Shown here in pieces: positions 23,926 through 33,763 of a stretch of DNA of 35,580 nt. Each line of letters begins with the position of its first letter. Position 1 is the first letter of the stretch. The notes beneath the pieces are model-generated. The model did not search any database, was not told the origin of the DNA, and saw nothing but the letters and a program-made list of their open reading frames with translations. A program made the position numbers and the translations under genes. Source of the stretch: Bryobacterales bacterium. Its GTDB lineage: Bacteria > Acidobacteriota > Terriglobia > Bryobacterales > Bryobacteraceae. The stretch spans positions 1-35,580 of the forward strand of contig JADZCI010000022.1 of assembly GCA_020851655.1 (NCBI GenBank), read 5' to 3'.

Positions 23926-26900
23926 ATGAGGAATGTTTGGTTAGCCGTGGTGGTGGTGCTGGTCGCTGTGGCCGGGCAACTGTACGCTCAGGCGGACCGC
24001 GCCACGATTGAAGGGGTCGTCTGTGACTCCGGCAACGAGCCCATCCCCGGCGCGCGCGTTGTCATCCACCGGATGGAGACAAATGACGAGGTTCTCCTGT
24101 GGACCAACCAATCTGGCCGTTACTACCTGCCCAACCTGCCGATCGGAACTTATGGCGTCACAGTTGAACGCGAAGGTTTCCAGCGTGCGCAGCGCGACGG
24201 AATCAAGCTGCAGTCGCAGATGACCACGCGCTCGGACTTCCAGATGGAGCTGGGCTCGCTGACGACTACGATTGAGGTGAACTCCGACGGCACGATGCTG
24301 GACAATTCCACGCCGGGCTTGACTTCGCAATTGACGACCAAAGTGATTCAAGATTCTCCATTGATCACGTTTGGTCGCAAGCGTGACATCACCGCGTTTC
24401 TTCAGCAACTGCCCGGGGTGACGACGGCGTCGACATGGGCGGCTCGCGTCAACGGTTCCAATCCGGGGAATTCAGAAGTCTTCCTGGACGGCGCGCCTGC
24501 GAGCCAGACCAATGCCCGCGGGGCGATCCAAGAGAATGGTCCCGCAATTGAGCATGTAGGCGAGTTCAGCGTCGTGGCGAACTCATTCAATGCGGAGTAC
24601 GGCCGGACCGGAAGCTGGTTCACCAATATCACTATCCGCTCCGGCGCCAACGCGGCTCACGGAAGCGTTTTCGACTATTTCAATAACGATGCCCTCAATG
24701 CTCGTTCATTCTTCCAGAAGAAGAGGACCCTGCTGCGGCAAAACGAAGGGGGCGTCACTTTTGCCGGTCCGGTGCGGCTGCCTGGCATTTACAATGGTCG
24801 CAACCGGACGTTCTTCTTCGTTGGACAGCAGATTGTCTACTGGAACCAGTCGCGCAACGGAGCATTGATCACCGCACCCAGAGGCGACTACCGGCAAGGA
24901 GATTTCAGTTCCTTGTTAAGCGCTTCGGGAGCAGTGATTCCCTTGTTTGACCCGGCGACTTCCAGGGCGACGCCGAACGGAGAGGTCATGCGGGATCAGT
25001 TTCCGAGCAACCACATTCCTGCCAGCCGCATCAGCCCGATATCGCGCCGTATCCTGGCGTTGATCCCCCAACCCGACGTCCCATCACTGGCGGTGAACAA
25101 TTTCTACGGCCGAACTGGTGGAGGTTCTTACGGGAACTACGTCACTACCATCAAGGTGGATCACAGTTTTTCGAACCGTCACAAGCTGTCGGTGACATAT
25201 ATCGACCAGTTCAACCCGAGGGTGATTTCCGGTCAGGGCTGGGGGACCGATAGCCCGCTTGAAGGATCCCAGTCGCCGAAACTCATCCACGATCGCACCG
25301 GGCGCCTTAACTACGACTTCATCGCCCGAAGCAACATGTTGAATCATCTGACTGTGGGCGCTGACCGCTATCGGAACCAGACACGGCAGGTATCGCAGTT
25401 CGAGGGATGGAACGATATGCTCGGGATTCGTGGGGTCACCTGGGATCAAGGTGCATTCCCGGTGGTGAGCTTTTCAGGAGGGGCGGCGAGTCCGCAGGGA
25501 CTGGGCGGCCCCGACTTTTCGACAAACACAAGCGGCCGGATCACCTTGTCCGATACATTGGCGTGGATTTGGGGGCGCCACAGCCTGAAGTTCGGCGCAA
25601 CCTACTGGCCCGAATATGCCAACGCGACAGAAGGCTACCTGAGCAGTGGCAGCTTTTCGTTCACTAACCTGACGACCAGCCAACCGAATGCCGCACAGTA
25701 CACCTCATGGGGTAGTTCTCTGGCGAGTTTTCTGCTGGGAGATGTTTCAACAGGTTACATTGCTGAGCCATATAGCCGTGGCGCGCGCTACCGGTCCGGC
25801 GGCGCTTTTGCACAGGACGAGTGGCGGATGAACAATAGCCTGACGCTCTCCTATGGCCTACGCTGGGAGTGGAACGCGGCGCCGTTCGAGCCGCTGGGGC
25901 GCGCCAGCGGATTCGATTCTTCAGTGGCGAATCAGGCCGCCGGTGGATGGCCTGGCGCTCTGGTGTTCGCCGGCAAGGGAGCCGGCCGCAGGGGGTCGAA
26001 CGCGTTGTCGGACGGCTGGTTCAAAGGATTCGCACCACGTCTGGGACTTGCCTTTTCGGCTACACCCAGAACCGTTATCAGGAGTTCGCTGAGCCTGTAC
26101 TACGCCCCCGGCTTCCGCACAAGGATGATCGCTTACGGTTTCACGAACAGCAGCGCAGTGAACTCATCGAACGGATACACTGCCGCTTATCAATGGGACG
26201 AGCGCTTTCCACCCACCTCAGCAAGGGCTCCTCATATCGACCCTTCCTATCAGAACGGCCGGTCGGTAAGTTCGATACTGCCTGGCACATCACGGATGCC
26301 GCAGATCCTCTCCTGGACATTCGGCATACAGAGGGAACTGACGCCGGACATGGCATTTGAGGCGACGTACATCGGTAGTCATTCCACGCACCTCATTCTG
26401 AGCCAGGCGCAATCGAACATGAATACGCTGGATGCGGAAAACTTGGCGCTCCAGAACCTGCTGTTTCAGGACATTGAGTCGGGCGCGGCGGCGGCCGCCG
26501 GATTCTCACCGCCATACCCGTCATTTCTCAACCAGCGCAATAGAACAGTGGGCCAGTCGATTCGACCATATCCGCAGTACCTGGATGTGACGGAGGAGTG
26601 GGGTCCTCACGGCATTGCGCGCTACCATGCCCTGCAAGCCAAGCTGACCCGGCGGTACTCGAAAGGCCTGGCGCTGTTGACGTTTTATTCCTGGTCGAAG
26701 AACATGACGAACGTTGAAGGTGGACCGATCGACCTTGGTCCTTCCGACGGCGCCATTCAATACCCGCGGAATCGCGCCGGCGAAGTCTCGGTGAGCACGG
26801 ATGGATCACCGCATGTCTTCGTAGCCAGCGGGACATGGGAACTGCCCGTCGGGCCAGGGAGGAGGCTCTCTACGTCGAGGGGGATCGCCTCCGCATTCCT

Positions 26901-27363
26901 GGCGGGATGGCAAGTATCGTTCTTCCTCCGATATGCCGCGGGGCTTCCACTGACCATATCTTCAGGCAACCCGCTGTCTGCGCTCGGATTCCCGGCGGTA
27001 CGCGCCAATTACAGAGGCGGCGTGGTTTACGTTAAGGCGAATCCGCGCGAGTTCGACCCGGCGGCACATGTCTATCTCAACCGCGCAGCTTTTGCTCCGC
27101 CGCCAGCGTTTGAATTGGGCAATACCGCCCGGGTTTTGAGTTGGGTCCGAGGTTTCACACAGAAAAGCGAAGCGATCTCAGTTGCGAAGACGATCCCGAT
27201 TCGGGAACGCGTCCGTGTGGTCTTGCGGGCGGACGCACAGAACCCATTCAACTTTGTTCGCTGGAACAACCCGGTGACGAACATCACAGACACCCAATTC
27301 GGGCGGGTGACCAGCACCGCCTCCGGGCGGGCGATTCAACTCTATCTTGCCTTGGCATTTTGA
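23926..27363 (+). CDS. Oar-like TonB-dependent outer-membrane receptor (first of a tandem pair)
   Basis: A 1145-residue protein from ATG 23926, chosen because it begins a signal peptide (MRNVWLAVVVVLVAVAGQLY). The frame is open further upstream but without signal-like sequence and into the promoter region. A carboxypeptidase-regulatory-like domain (about 25-110, ATIEGVVCDSGNEPIPGARV) is followed by a plug (VNGSNPGNSEVFLDGAPASQ) and a very long barrel ending AIQLYLALAF. This architecture and size are typical of the large acidobacterial Oar-type families, thought to import polymers or oligosaccharides. It lies next to a closely similar receptor, a GH38 enzyme and a divergent ECF sigma/anti-sigma pair. 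The ligand is unknown; oligosaccharide uptake is inferred from the neighbours. Confidence 0.88.
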   Translation: MRNVWLAVVVVLVAVAGQLYAQADRATIEGVVCDSGNEPIPGARVVIHRMETNDEVLLWTNQSGRYYLPNLPIGTYGVTVEREGFQRAQRDGIKLQSQMTTRSDFQMELGSLTTTIEVNSDGTMLDNSTPGLTSQLTTKVIQDSPLITFGRKRDITAFLQQLPGVTTASTWAARVNGSNPGNSEVFLDGAPASQTNARGAIQENGPAIEHVGEFSVVANSFNAEYGRTGSWFTNITIRSGANAAHGSVFDYFNNDALNARSFFQKKRTLLRQNEGGVTFAGPVRLPGIYNGRNRTFFFVGQQIVYWNQSRNGALITAPRGDYRQGDFSSLLSASGAVIPLFDPATSRATPNGEVMRDQFPSNHIPASRISPISRRILALIPQPDVPSLAVNNFYGRTGGGSYGNYVTTIKVDHSFSNRHKLSVTYIDQFNPRVISGQGWGTDSPLEGSQSPKLIHDRTGRLNYDFIARSNMLNHLTVGADRYRNQTRQVSQFEGWNDMLGIRGVTWDQGAFPVVSFSGGAASPQGLGGPDFSTNTSGRITLSDTLAWIWGRHSLKFGATYWPEYANATEGYLSSGSFSFTNLTTSQPNAAQYTSWGSSLASFLLGDVSTGYIAEPYSRGARYRSGGAFAQDEWRMNNSLTLSYGLRWEWNAAPFEPLGRASGFDSSVANQAAGGWPGALVFAGKGAGRRGSNALSDGWFKGFAPRLGLAFSATPRTVIRSSLSLYYAPGFRTRMIAYGFTNSSAVNSSNGYTAAYQWDERFPPTSARAPHIDPSYQNGRSVSSILPGTSRMPQILSWTFGIQRELTPDMAFEATYIGSHSTHLILSQAQSNMNTLDAENLALQNLLFQDIESGAAAAAGFSPPYPSFLNQRNRTVGQSIRPYPQYLDVTEEWGPHGIARYHALQAKLTRRYSKGLALLTFYSWSKNMTNVEGGPIDLGPSDGAIQYPRNRAGEVSVSTDGSPHVFVASGTWELPVGPGRRLSTSRGIASAFLAGWQVSFFLRYAAGLPLTISSGNPLSALGFPAVRANYRGGVVYVKANPREFDPAAHVYLNRAAFAPPPAFELGNTARVLSWVRGFTQKSEAISVAKTIPIRERVRVVLRADAQNPFNFVRWNNPVTNITDTQFGRVTSTASGRAIQLYLALAF

Positions 27364-27518
27364 TATCGTCAAAGTTTTTCCGAGGCTTGTCAGGAAAAGC
27401 GTCCTCCAGGGTACTTAAAGGGTGAGTAGTCTTGCTTGCGGAATGCCCGTGACTGCGGCCACGGGAGCGTCCGTACAGCTTACACGTTCCTGAGTGTGGG
27501 CGTGGAAAGGGGATCTCC

Positions 27519-30500
27519 ATGAGTAGCTTCAAAGGCGCCATCTCTGTGTCGCGGCCGGCGCTCCGGACTTTGCTAGTGGTTCTGGGCGTGGCCGCCGGCA
27601 GTCAGATCTACGGTCAGGCCGACCGCGCAACTATCGAAGGCATCGTTACCGATGCCACCGGGGCCGCCGTCCCCGATGCGTCCGTGATTGTGACCCGTAC
27701 TGAAACCAACGCGGGCCTGTCACTAAGAACGAACGAGTTGGGGCGGTACTACGCCGCCAACCTGCCGCTTGGCACCTATCGCGTCACTGCGGAAAAGACT
27801 GGTTTCCGGCCGGCACGTGTTGACAACCTCATCCTGCAGTCACAGATGAACGTGCGGGCGGACATCAGCCTTCAGGTTGGTGCGGTTGCGGACGCCATTG
27901 AAGTGACTGCGGAAGCGCCGATGCTGGATGCGTCCACGGCGACCATCACGTCGCAGATGACGAACAAGCAGATTCAGGAGTTGCCGTTGATCGTTATCGG
28001 TCGCAAACGCGATATCACGGCGTACCTCCAGTTTCTGCCAGGCGTGACCACAGCCTCTACGTGGGGTGCGCGTGTGAATGGTTCCAATCCCGGCAACTCC
28101 GAAGTCTTTCTCGATGGCGCGCCTGCCAGCCAGGGCAACGTGCGGGGCGGAATTCAGGAAAATGGTCCGGCGGTCGAGCAAGTGGGTGAATTCAGCGTGG
28201 TCACCAATTCTTTTAATGCGGAATACGGAAGGACCGGGAGTTGGTTCACCAACATTACCATTAAGTCGGGGACCAACCAGCTTCATGGCAGCCTGTTCAA
28301 CTATTTCGACAATGACAAGTTGAATGCGCGCTCGTTCTTCCAGCAGATCCGTAGCCGTGTCCGCCACAACGAGGGTGGCGGGACCATCGGTGGTCCGGTT
28401 TACATACCCAAAGTCTACGATGGCCGGAACAAGACCTTCTTCTTCTTCGGACAGCAACTTGTGTATTACACCAACACGGAAAGTGGCAGCCTTTTCACAG
28501 TTCCGCGCGACGACTTCCGGGCTGGAAACTTTAGCCGCTTCTCGGACTCAGCCGGGGTTCAGATTCCTGTCTTCGACCCTCTGACGACGCAACCCGATGG
28601 CAAAGGCAGTTTTGTGCGCGGTCAGTTCCCCGGTAATGTGATCCCGGCCATCCGAATCAGCCCGGTTTCGCGCAAGATCGTGGACATCATCCCCTTGGCG
28701 GATCTGCCGTCTGAGCAGCTAAACAATTTCAGAAACCGGACAGGCTCAGGAACGTACCGCAATTATGTGTCCACAATCAAGGTTGATCATAATTTTACCG
28801 ATGCGCATAAGCTTTCGGTGACGTATACCGATCAGTACAACCCGCGCGTGATCGCCGGTCAGGGATACGGCGTGGACAATCCGCTGGAAGGTTCACAATC
28901 CCCCAAGTACATTCATTCGCGAACTGGGCGTATCAACTATGACTGGATTGTCCGGCCCAACCTCCTTAGTCACTTTACCTTTGGCGCGGACCGCTACAAC
29001 AATCAGACACAGCAGTTGACGCAGTTCGAAGGATGGAATCAGCAACTCGGAATCCAGGGCGTGCTCTGGGATCAGGGCGCCTTTCCGGTAATCGGCTTCA
29101 GCGGTGGGACCGCCAGTCCGCGCGGCATGGGCGGCGGCGACTTCTCCACGAACGCCAACGGACGCTACACATTCACCGAGACAGTGGCATGGACCAAAGG
29201 CAGGCACACGATCAAGTTCGGCGGCAACTACTGGCCCGAATATGCCAATGGCCGGGAAGGATATCAGAGCAGCGGTGCGTTCAACTTCAGCAATTTATTA
29301 ACAAGCCAGCCGAACTCCAACAGATATACGTCGTGGGGCAACTCGTTCGCCGCAATGCTGTTGGGCAACCTGTCGAGCGCGAGTATTTCGGAACCCTATG
29401 CGCGCGGCGCCAGGTTCCGCTCGATGGCGCTTTTCGCGCAGGATGAATGGCGTGTGACCAATACCCTCACGTTGAGCTACGGGCTGCGCTGGGAAGGCAA
29501 TACGGCGCCGTTTGAACCCAACGGAGCAACTAGCGGATTCAGTCGCGGCATCGCGAACCCCGTAGCAGGTGGACGCCTGGGTGCGCTGCTGTTCGGAGGT
29601 GAGGGAAGCGGCCGCTCCGGCAGCCGCGCACTGTCCGACGGCTGGTTCAAAGGCTTCGGCCCACGCCTGGGTATTGCGTATCAGGTGACTCCCAAAACCG
29701 TCATCCGCGCGTCGGGCGGCATTTACTATGCGCCTGGATTCCGCACCCGCCTGATCGCCTATGGTTACACGAATAACAATAGCAGAAGCTCTTCGACGGG
29801 TTACGATGCCATCTACAACTGGACCAACGACGGATATCCTTCCGACTTTCCTCGTGCGCCGTTCATCAACCCATCATTCCAGAACGGGCAGAACGTGAGC
29901 TCGATTTTGCCTGGCACATCACGCATGCCGCAGATCCTGACCTGGACGTTCAGCGTCCAGCGCGAACTTGCGAAAGACCTCTCCTTCGAGGGCACCTACA
30001 TCGGCAGCCACTCGACACATCTCGTCCTGGGCGGCGCGCAATCCAACCTGAATACGCTGGATACGAGCTATTTGTCTCTGGGCAACCTGCTGTTCCAGGA
30101 CATTTCCTCGTCAGCGGCAGCGCAGGCGGGTTTCACACCGCCATATCCGGCATTCACCCGCCAGCCGAATCACACAGTGGGCCAATCACTGCGCAGTTAT
30201 CCGCAGTACCTTAACGTGAACGAGGAGTGGGGGCCGCACGGAGTCGCCCGGTTCAATTCCATGCAGCTCAAGCTCACCAAGCGCTACTCATCCGGGCTGA
30301 CCTTGCTGGCCTTCTACACGTGGTCAAAGAATATGACCAATGTCGAAGGTGGGCCGATCGATCTTGGAGCAGGTGACGGGTCGATTCAGAATCCAAACAA
30401 TCGAGCGAGCGAGGTTTCGGTGAGCAGCGAAGGCCCGCCTCACGTTTTTGTGGCCAGCGGCTCCTATGAACTACCTTTTGGCCCTGGCAAACCGTTTCTG

Positions 30501-30992
30501 AACACCGGCGGCTTCGCCGGGCATCTGGTGGGAGGCTGGCAGATATCAGCCTATGTCCGCTATACGGATGGAGCGGCGCTGGCGGTTACAGGCGGCAATG
30601 CGCTCTCGGCGCTGGGCATTCCGGCCATCCGCGCCAACTATGTCGGCGGTGATGTCTACAAGGACAAGAATCCGCGTGAGTTTGATCCAGCCATCAACCT
30701 GTACTTGAACGCTGCCGCGTTCCAGACCCCGTCCACCTTCAGCCTGGGGAACACTGCTCGCGTCCTTGACTGGGTCCGTGGCTTTACCGGCAAGAGTGAA
30801 TCCCTGTCGGTAGCCAAGCGTTTTCGGGTTTCGGAGGGCGTCCGGGCGCTCATCCGCGCGGATGCTCAGAACCCGTTTAACTTTGTGCGCTGGAACAATC
30901 CCAACACCAGCATCACGAGTTCGAATTTCGGCAAGGTGACCGGCGCTGCATCGGGACGTACAATTCAGTTGGGCGCCTCCATCGAGTTCTGA
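27519..30992 (+). CDS. Oar-like TonB-dependent outer-membrane receptor (second of a tandem pair)
   Basis: A 1157-residue protein with signal peptide (RPALRTLLVVLGVAAGSQIY) and an AAGGGGA ribosome site 7 bases before ATG 27519. It is colinear with the preceding receptor from the mature N-terminus (QADRATIEG) to the last residues. Long stretches are nearly identical, such as VNGSNPGNSEVFLDGAPAS and LPGTSRMPQIL, so the pair arose by tandem duplication. Differences cluster in barrel loops and in the carboxypeptidase-regulatory-like domain, consistent with related but distinct ligands. The 155-base gap from its sister contains a 6-bp-stem hairpin around 27446-27465 but no clear terminator. The GH38 gene follows after 62 bases. 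Confidence 0.88.
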   Translation: MSSFKGAISVSRPALRTLLVVLGVAAGSQIYGQADRATIEGIVTDATGAAVPDASVIVTRTETNAGLSLRTNELGRYYAANLPLGTYRVTAEKTGFRPARVDNLILQSQMNVRADISLQVGAVADAIEVTAEAPMLDASTATITSQMTNKQIQELPLIVIGRKRDITAYLQFLPGVTTASTWGARVNGSNPGNSEVFLDGAPASQGNVRGGIQENGPAVEQVGEFSVVTNSFNAEYGRTGSWFTNITIKSGTNQLHGSLFNYFDNDKLNARSFFQQIRSRVRHNEGGGTIGGPVYIPKVYDGRNKTFFFFGQQLVYYTNTESGSLFTVPRDDFRAGNFSRFSDSAGVQIPVFDPLTTQPDGKGSFVRGQFPGNVIPAIRISPVSRKIVDIIPLADLPSEQLNNFRNRTGSGTYRNYVSTIKVDHNFTDAHKLSVTYTDQYNPRVIAGQGYGVDNPLEGSQSPKYIHSRTGRINYDWIVRPNLLSHFTFGADRYNNQTQQLTQFEGWNQQLGIQGVLWDQGAFPVIGFSGGTASPRGMGGGDFSTNANGRYTFTETVAWTKGRHTIKFGGNYWPEYANGREGYQSSGAFNFSNLLTSQPNSNRYTSWGNSFAAMLLGNLSSASISEPYARGARFRSMALFAQDEWRVTNTLTLSYGLRWEGNTAPFEPNGATSGFSRGIANPVAGGRLGALLFGGEGSGRSGSRALSDGWFKGFGPRLGIAYQVTPKTVIRASGGIYYAPGFRTRLIAYGYTNNNSRSSSTGYDAIYNWTNDGYPSDFPRAPFINPSFQNGQNVSSILPGTSRMPQILTWTFSVQRELAKDLSFEGTYIGSHSTHLVLGGAQSNLNTLDTSYLSLGNLLFQDISSSAAAQAGFTPPYPAFTRQPNHTVGQSLRSYPQYLNVNEEWGPHGVARFNSMQLKLTKRYSSGLTLLAFYTWSKNMTNVEGGPIDLGAGDGSIQNPNNRASEVSVSSEGPPHVFVASGSYELPFGPGKPFLNTGGFAGHLVGGWQISAYVRYTDGAALAVTGGNALSALGIPAIRANYVGGDVYKDKNPREFDPAINLYLNAAAFQTPSTFSLGNTARVLDWVRGFTGKSESLSVAKRFRVSEGVRALIRADAQNPFNFVRWNNPNTSITSSNFGKVTGAASGRTIQLGASIEF

Positions 30993-31054
30993 CGCTAATT
31001 TCGAGGGCGGGCCGCGCGCCCGCTCTTTCCATTCAAGTCTCAGAGGGTACTGTG

Positions 31055-33739
31055 ATGAACCGTCGCGAATTTGCCGGAAGATTGGGCTCGTTCTCCGCCG
31101 CCGGCCTGATGCATTCCGAAGAAACGGCTGCGCCAACGCTCTATTACGTAGACGGCTACCATGGGGGGGTGCGCGGGCACATGCCTCCGGGCTCCTGGCG
31201 GGATATCCTGAACCAGCTCCGTAAGATCCCAGCGTGGAAACTCACATTCGACATCGAGCCTGCATCCTGGGAGGTACTGCGTAGGGAGGATCCGCAAGCA
31301 TATCAGGAAATCCTCGAGTTCTTTTCGGACACGGCTCTGACAGCACGGCTCGAGTTGGCCAATGGGACTTTTTCGCAGCCATTCGGGTGGGCCCAGGGGG
31401 GCGAGAGCAACATCCGTCAGTTGCAACGCGGCCGCCAGGTGATCCTGGAGCACTTCCCCAAGGCAGTACTCGACACGTATGCCGTGCAGGAGCCGTGCTG
31501 GGCGAGTTGCCTGCCTCAACTACTGCGATCGATGGGTTTCAAGGGCGCTTCGCTGAAGAACCCCGGAACCGCCTGGGGCGGTTACGCAGCAGGATTCGAC
31601 GCCGAGGTCGTCAACTGGACCGGGCCGGACGGCACATCGATTCCAGCCGTGCCCCGCTATGCCTGTGAGGAACTTCGCAATGTCTGGGAGACAGAGTCTG
31701 TTACAGGTTCGGTTGAGTTCGCCAAGAAATGCGTCATTCATGGGATCGTGCATCCGGCCGGCAACTGCTTCCAGGATCTCGGCTGGGCGGCCAAACCCAA
31801 AGTGACTGGTTCACATATCCGTTACGTGACGTGGCGCGAGTACCTGCAGACGATCGCCGCTAAACCAACACAAGAGTGGCGATTCACCGCCGAGGATATT
31901 CTCACGTCGCTGCCCTGGGGCGAAAAGACCCTGCAGACTCTTGCCCAACAAGTTCGCTCGGCCGAAAACAAGGTGCTGGTCGCTGAAAAGATGGCCTCGC
32001 TCGCAGCGGTCACGTGCGGAGCAGCCTATCCGGAGACGCGTCTCCAACGCGCATGGGACCAGTTGTTGTGGGCACAGCATCACGACGTATGGATTACGGC
32101 CACGACGCGCAGTGGGCGCCAAGCGTGGGCTTTCCAAGCTGCGGCGGGCACGTTTGAGACCGAGGAAATCTGCGATGAGATCGTCGCCGCTTCTGCGGAG
32201 TTGATGTCTCGAGGGACACCAACGCGGCTGGCCGAGCCTTTGGGGCCACAGTGGATCCGCGTCTTCAACACGCTCGCCATCGAACGTGAAGATGTGGTCG
32301 AGTTGGCCTGGACGTGTGACGTCGGAACCCGGCGAGCCCGCGTTTTCGATTCTTCCGGAGCCGAGATCCCGTGCCAGTTGCAGCGGCCCCGTAAGTTCAA
32401 TGGCGGTCAGGCAAACCGTGGCCTTGACGGCAGCACTGCCGTGCCGGGCGTTCCCGACCTGGCTGCAGGGGAGAGCCTGAACGCCGTTACTCTGGTTTTC
32501 CGCGCGAAGGTTCCAGCAATGGGTTACAGCACATATCGCGTCGAGCCAGTCTATGACGAGTCCAAGCCGCCGGAATGGCCAGCGAAAGCGTTGGCGTCAC
32601 GTGTGGATGGTGGGGTGATTCTCGAGACTGACCTGTACCGCCTGCGAATCGACCCGGCCAAGGGTGGCGCAATTACCAGTCTGCTAATGAAGGCGGGCAA
32701 TATCGAATTCACCGATCCCTCATCGGAGCGACTTTTCAACGAATATCGCGGTTACTTCATCACCGAGAAGCAGTGGGCCAGCAGCGCGGATAATCCTGCC
32801 AGGGTGACCATCGTTGAGAATGGGCCTGTACGCGTGCGCGCCATGATCGCCGGCCAGATTCTTGGAAGGCGTTTTCAGACTATCATCTCTATGGCGCAGG
32901 GACAGCGCCGTATCGATCTCTCGGCGCGTTTCACATACGACCAGGAGACATGGATCGGTGACCCCTGGGACATCAAGCCCGAAGACCGCCGCCGTGAGCG
33001 GCGCAGATCCAGTAATGATGGCCGCTGGAAGCTTCAGGCCTTCTTCCCGACACCATTCGAGAGGCGCAGCATTTACAAGAATGCGGCCTTTGACGTTTGC
33101 AAGAGCAGAAATGAAGACACTTTCTACCAGCGGTGGGACGAGATCAAGCATAACATGGTGGTGAACTGGGTGGAAGTTGCCGATGAAGAGAAGAAACTGG
33201 GGCTCACCGTCTTTTGCGATCATACTACGGCCTACACCCACGGGCCTCAACACCCGCTTGCCCTGGTAATGGGCTGGGGATGGGAGGGCGGGTTCTGGTG
33301 GGGAAAATGTCCACTCAAGGGTACGACGCAGGTGGGCTATTCCCTGGCGCCTCACACGGGATCCTGGAGCGAAGCTGGAATATCGTCTGAGAACTCCCGG
33401 TGGAACGAACCGCTGCGGGCTCAATTGATGGATGGCGCGGCAGATCGAGGAGGCGAGGCTCTGTCGCTGTTCCAGGGCGGGGGGCGCGGTCTTGAAGTAC
33501 CCACCATGCAGGCCGGGAGTGACCATTTATTGATCCGTCTCTTCAATGCGGAGGGCGACGGCTCAGTGAGAACCATCTCGTTACCCACGCGGACCGCGTT
33601 CGTTGATCTCGTTGAACTCGATGGACGGGTAGCGCAAAGGCTCCCTGTGCGTCCAATTGCGGGAGGTCGAACCGAGGTGAGGTTGGCGCTACCGAGATTT
33701 GGAGTACGCACCTTGCGCGTGTCGCTCAAGGAGGTGTAG
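31055..33739 (+). CDS. GH38-family (alpha-mannosidase-like) enzyme with Tat-like leader and unusual active-site residues
   Basis: An 894-residue protein from ATG 31055; a GTG lies directly before it, and AGAGGG upstream serves as ribosome site. It opens with a twin-arginine motif (MNRREFAGRLGSFSAAG), though the hydrophobic stretch is short. The fold is recognised from segments characteristic of GH38: FDIEPASW, LELANGTFSQPFGW, LPQLLRSMGFKG, LLWAQHHDVWITAT, and C-terminal beta domains from about residue 500. Two canonical signatures differ. The first zinc motif HxHxD is not present as such (YVDGYHGG). Where the family nucleophile Asp is expected (DPFGHS type) the protein has QEPCWAS, so a Glu may replace it. 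It probably acts on a glycan imported by the neighbouring receptors. The exact substrate is unknown, and mannosidase activity is not certain. Confidence 0.75.
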   Translation: MNRREFAGRLGSFSAAGLMHSEETAAPTLYYVDGYHGGVRGHMPPGSWRDILNQLRKIPAWKLTFDIEPASWEVLRREDPQAYQEILEFFSDTALTARLELANGTFSQPFGWAQGGESNIRQLQRGRQVILEHFPKAVLDTYAVQEPCWASCLPQLLRSMGFKGASLKNPGTAWGGYAAGFDAEVVNWTGPDGTSIPAVPRYACEELRNVWETESVTGSVEFAKKCVIHGIVHPAGNCFQDLGWAAKPKVTGSHIRYVTWREYLQTIAAKPTQEWRFTAEDILTSLPWGEKTLQTLAQQVRSAENKVLVAEKMASLAAVTCGAAYPETRLQRAWDQLLWAQHHDVWITATTRSGRQAWAFQAAAGTFETEEICDEIVAASAELMSRGTPTRLAEPLGPQWIRVFNTLAIEREDVVELAWTCDVGTRRARVFDSSGAEIPCQLQRPRKFNGGQANRGLDGSTAVPGVPDLAAGESLNAVTLVFRAKVPAMGYSTYRVEPVYDESKPPEWPAKALASRVDGGVILETDLYRLRIDPAKGGAITSLLMKAGNIEFTDPSSERLFNEYRGYFITEKQWASSADNPARVTIVENGPVRVRAMIAGQILGRRFQTIISMAQGQRRIDLSARFTYDQETWIGDPWDIKPEDRRRERRRSSNDGRWKLQAFFPTPFERRSIYKNAAFDVCKSRNEDTFYQRWDEIKHNMVVNWVEVADEEKKLGLTVFCDHTTAYTHGPQHPLALVMGWGWEGGFWWGKCPLKGTTQVGYSLAPHTGSWSEAGISSENSRWNEPLRAQLMDGAADRGGEALSLFQGGGRGLEVPTMQAGSDHLLIRLFNAEGDGSVRTISLPTRTAFVDLVELDGRVAQRLPVRPIAGGRTEVRLALPRFGVRTLRVSLKEV

Positions 33740-33763
33740 AGTCCAATCATCTGCTGAAGGCCG

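Noticed and set aside
27446..27465. Hairpin between the two Oar-like receptor genes as a terminator
   Set aside because: It has only a 6-bp stem with an 8-base loop and no following T-run, which is too weak to call.
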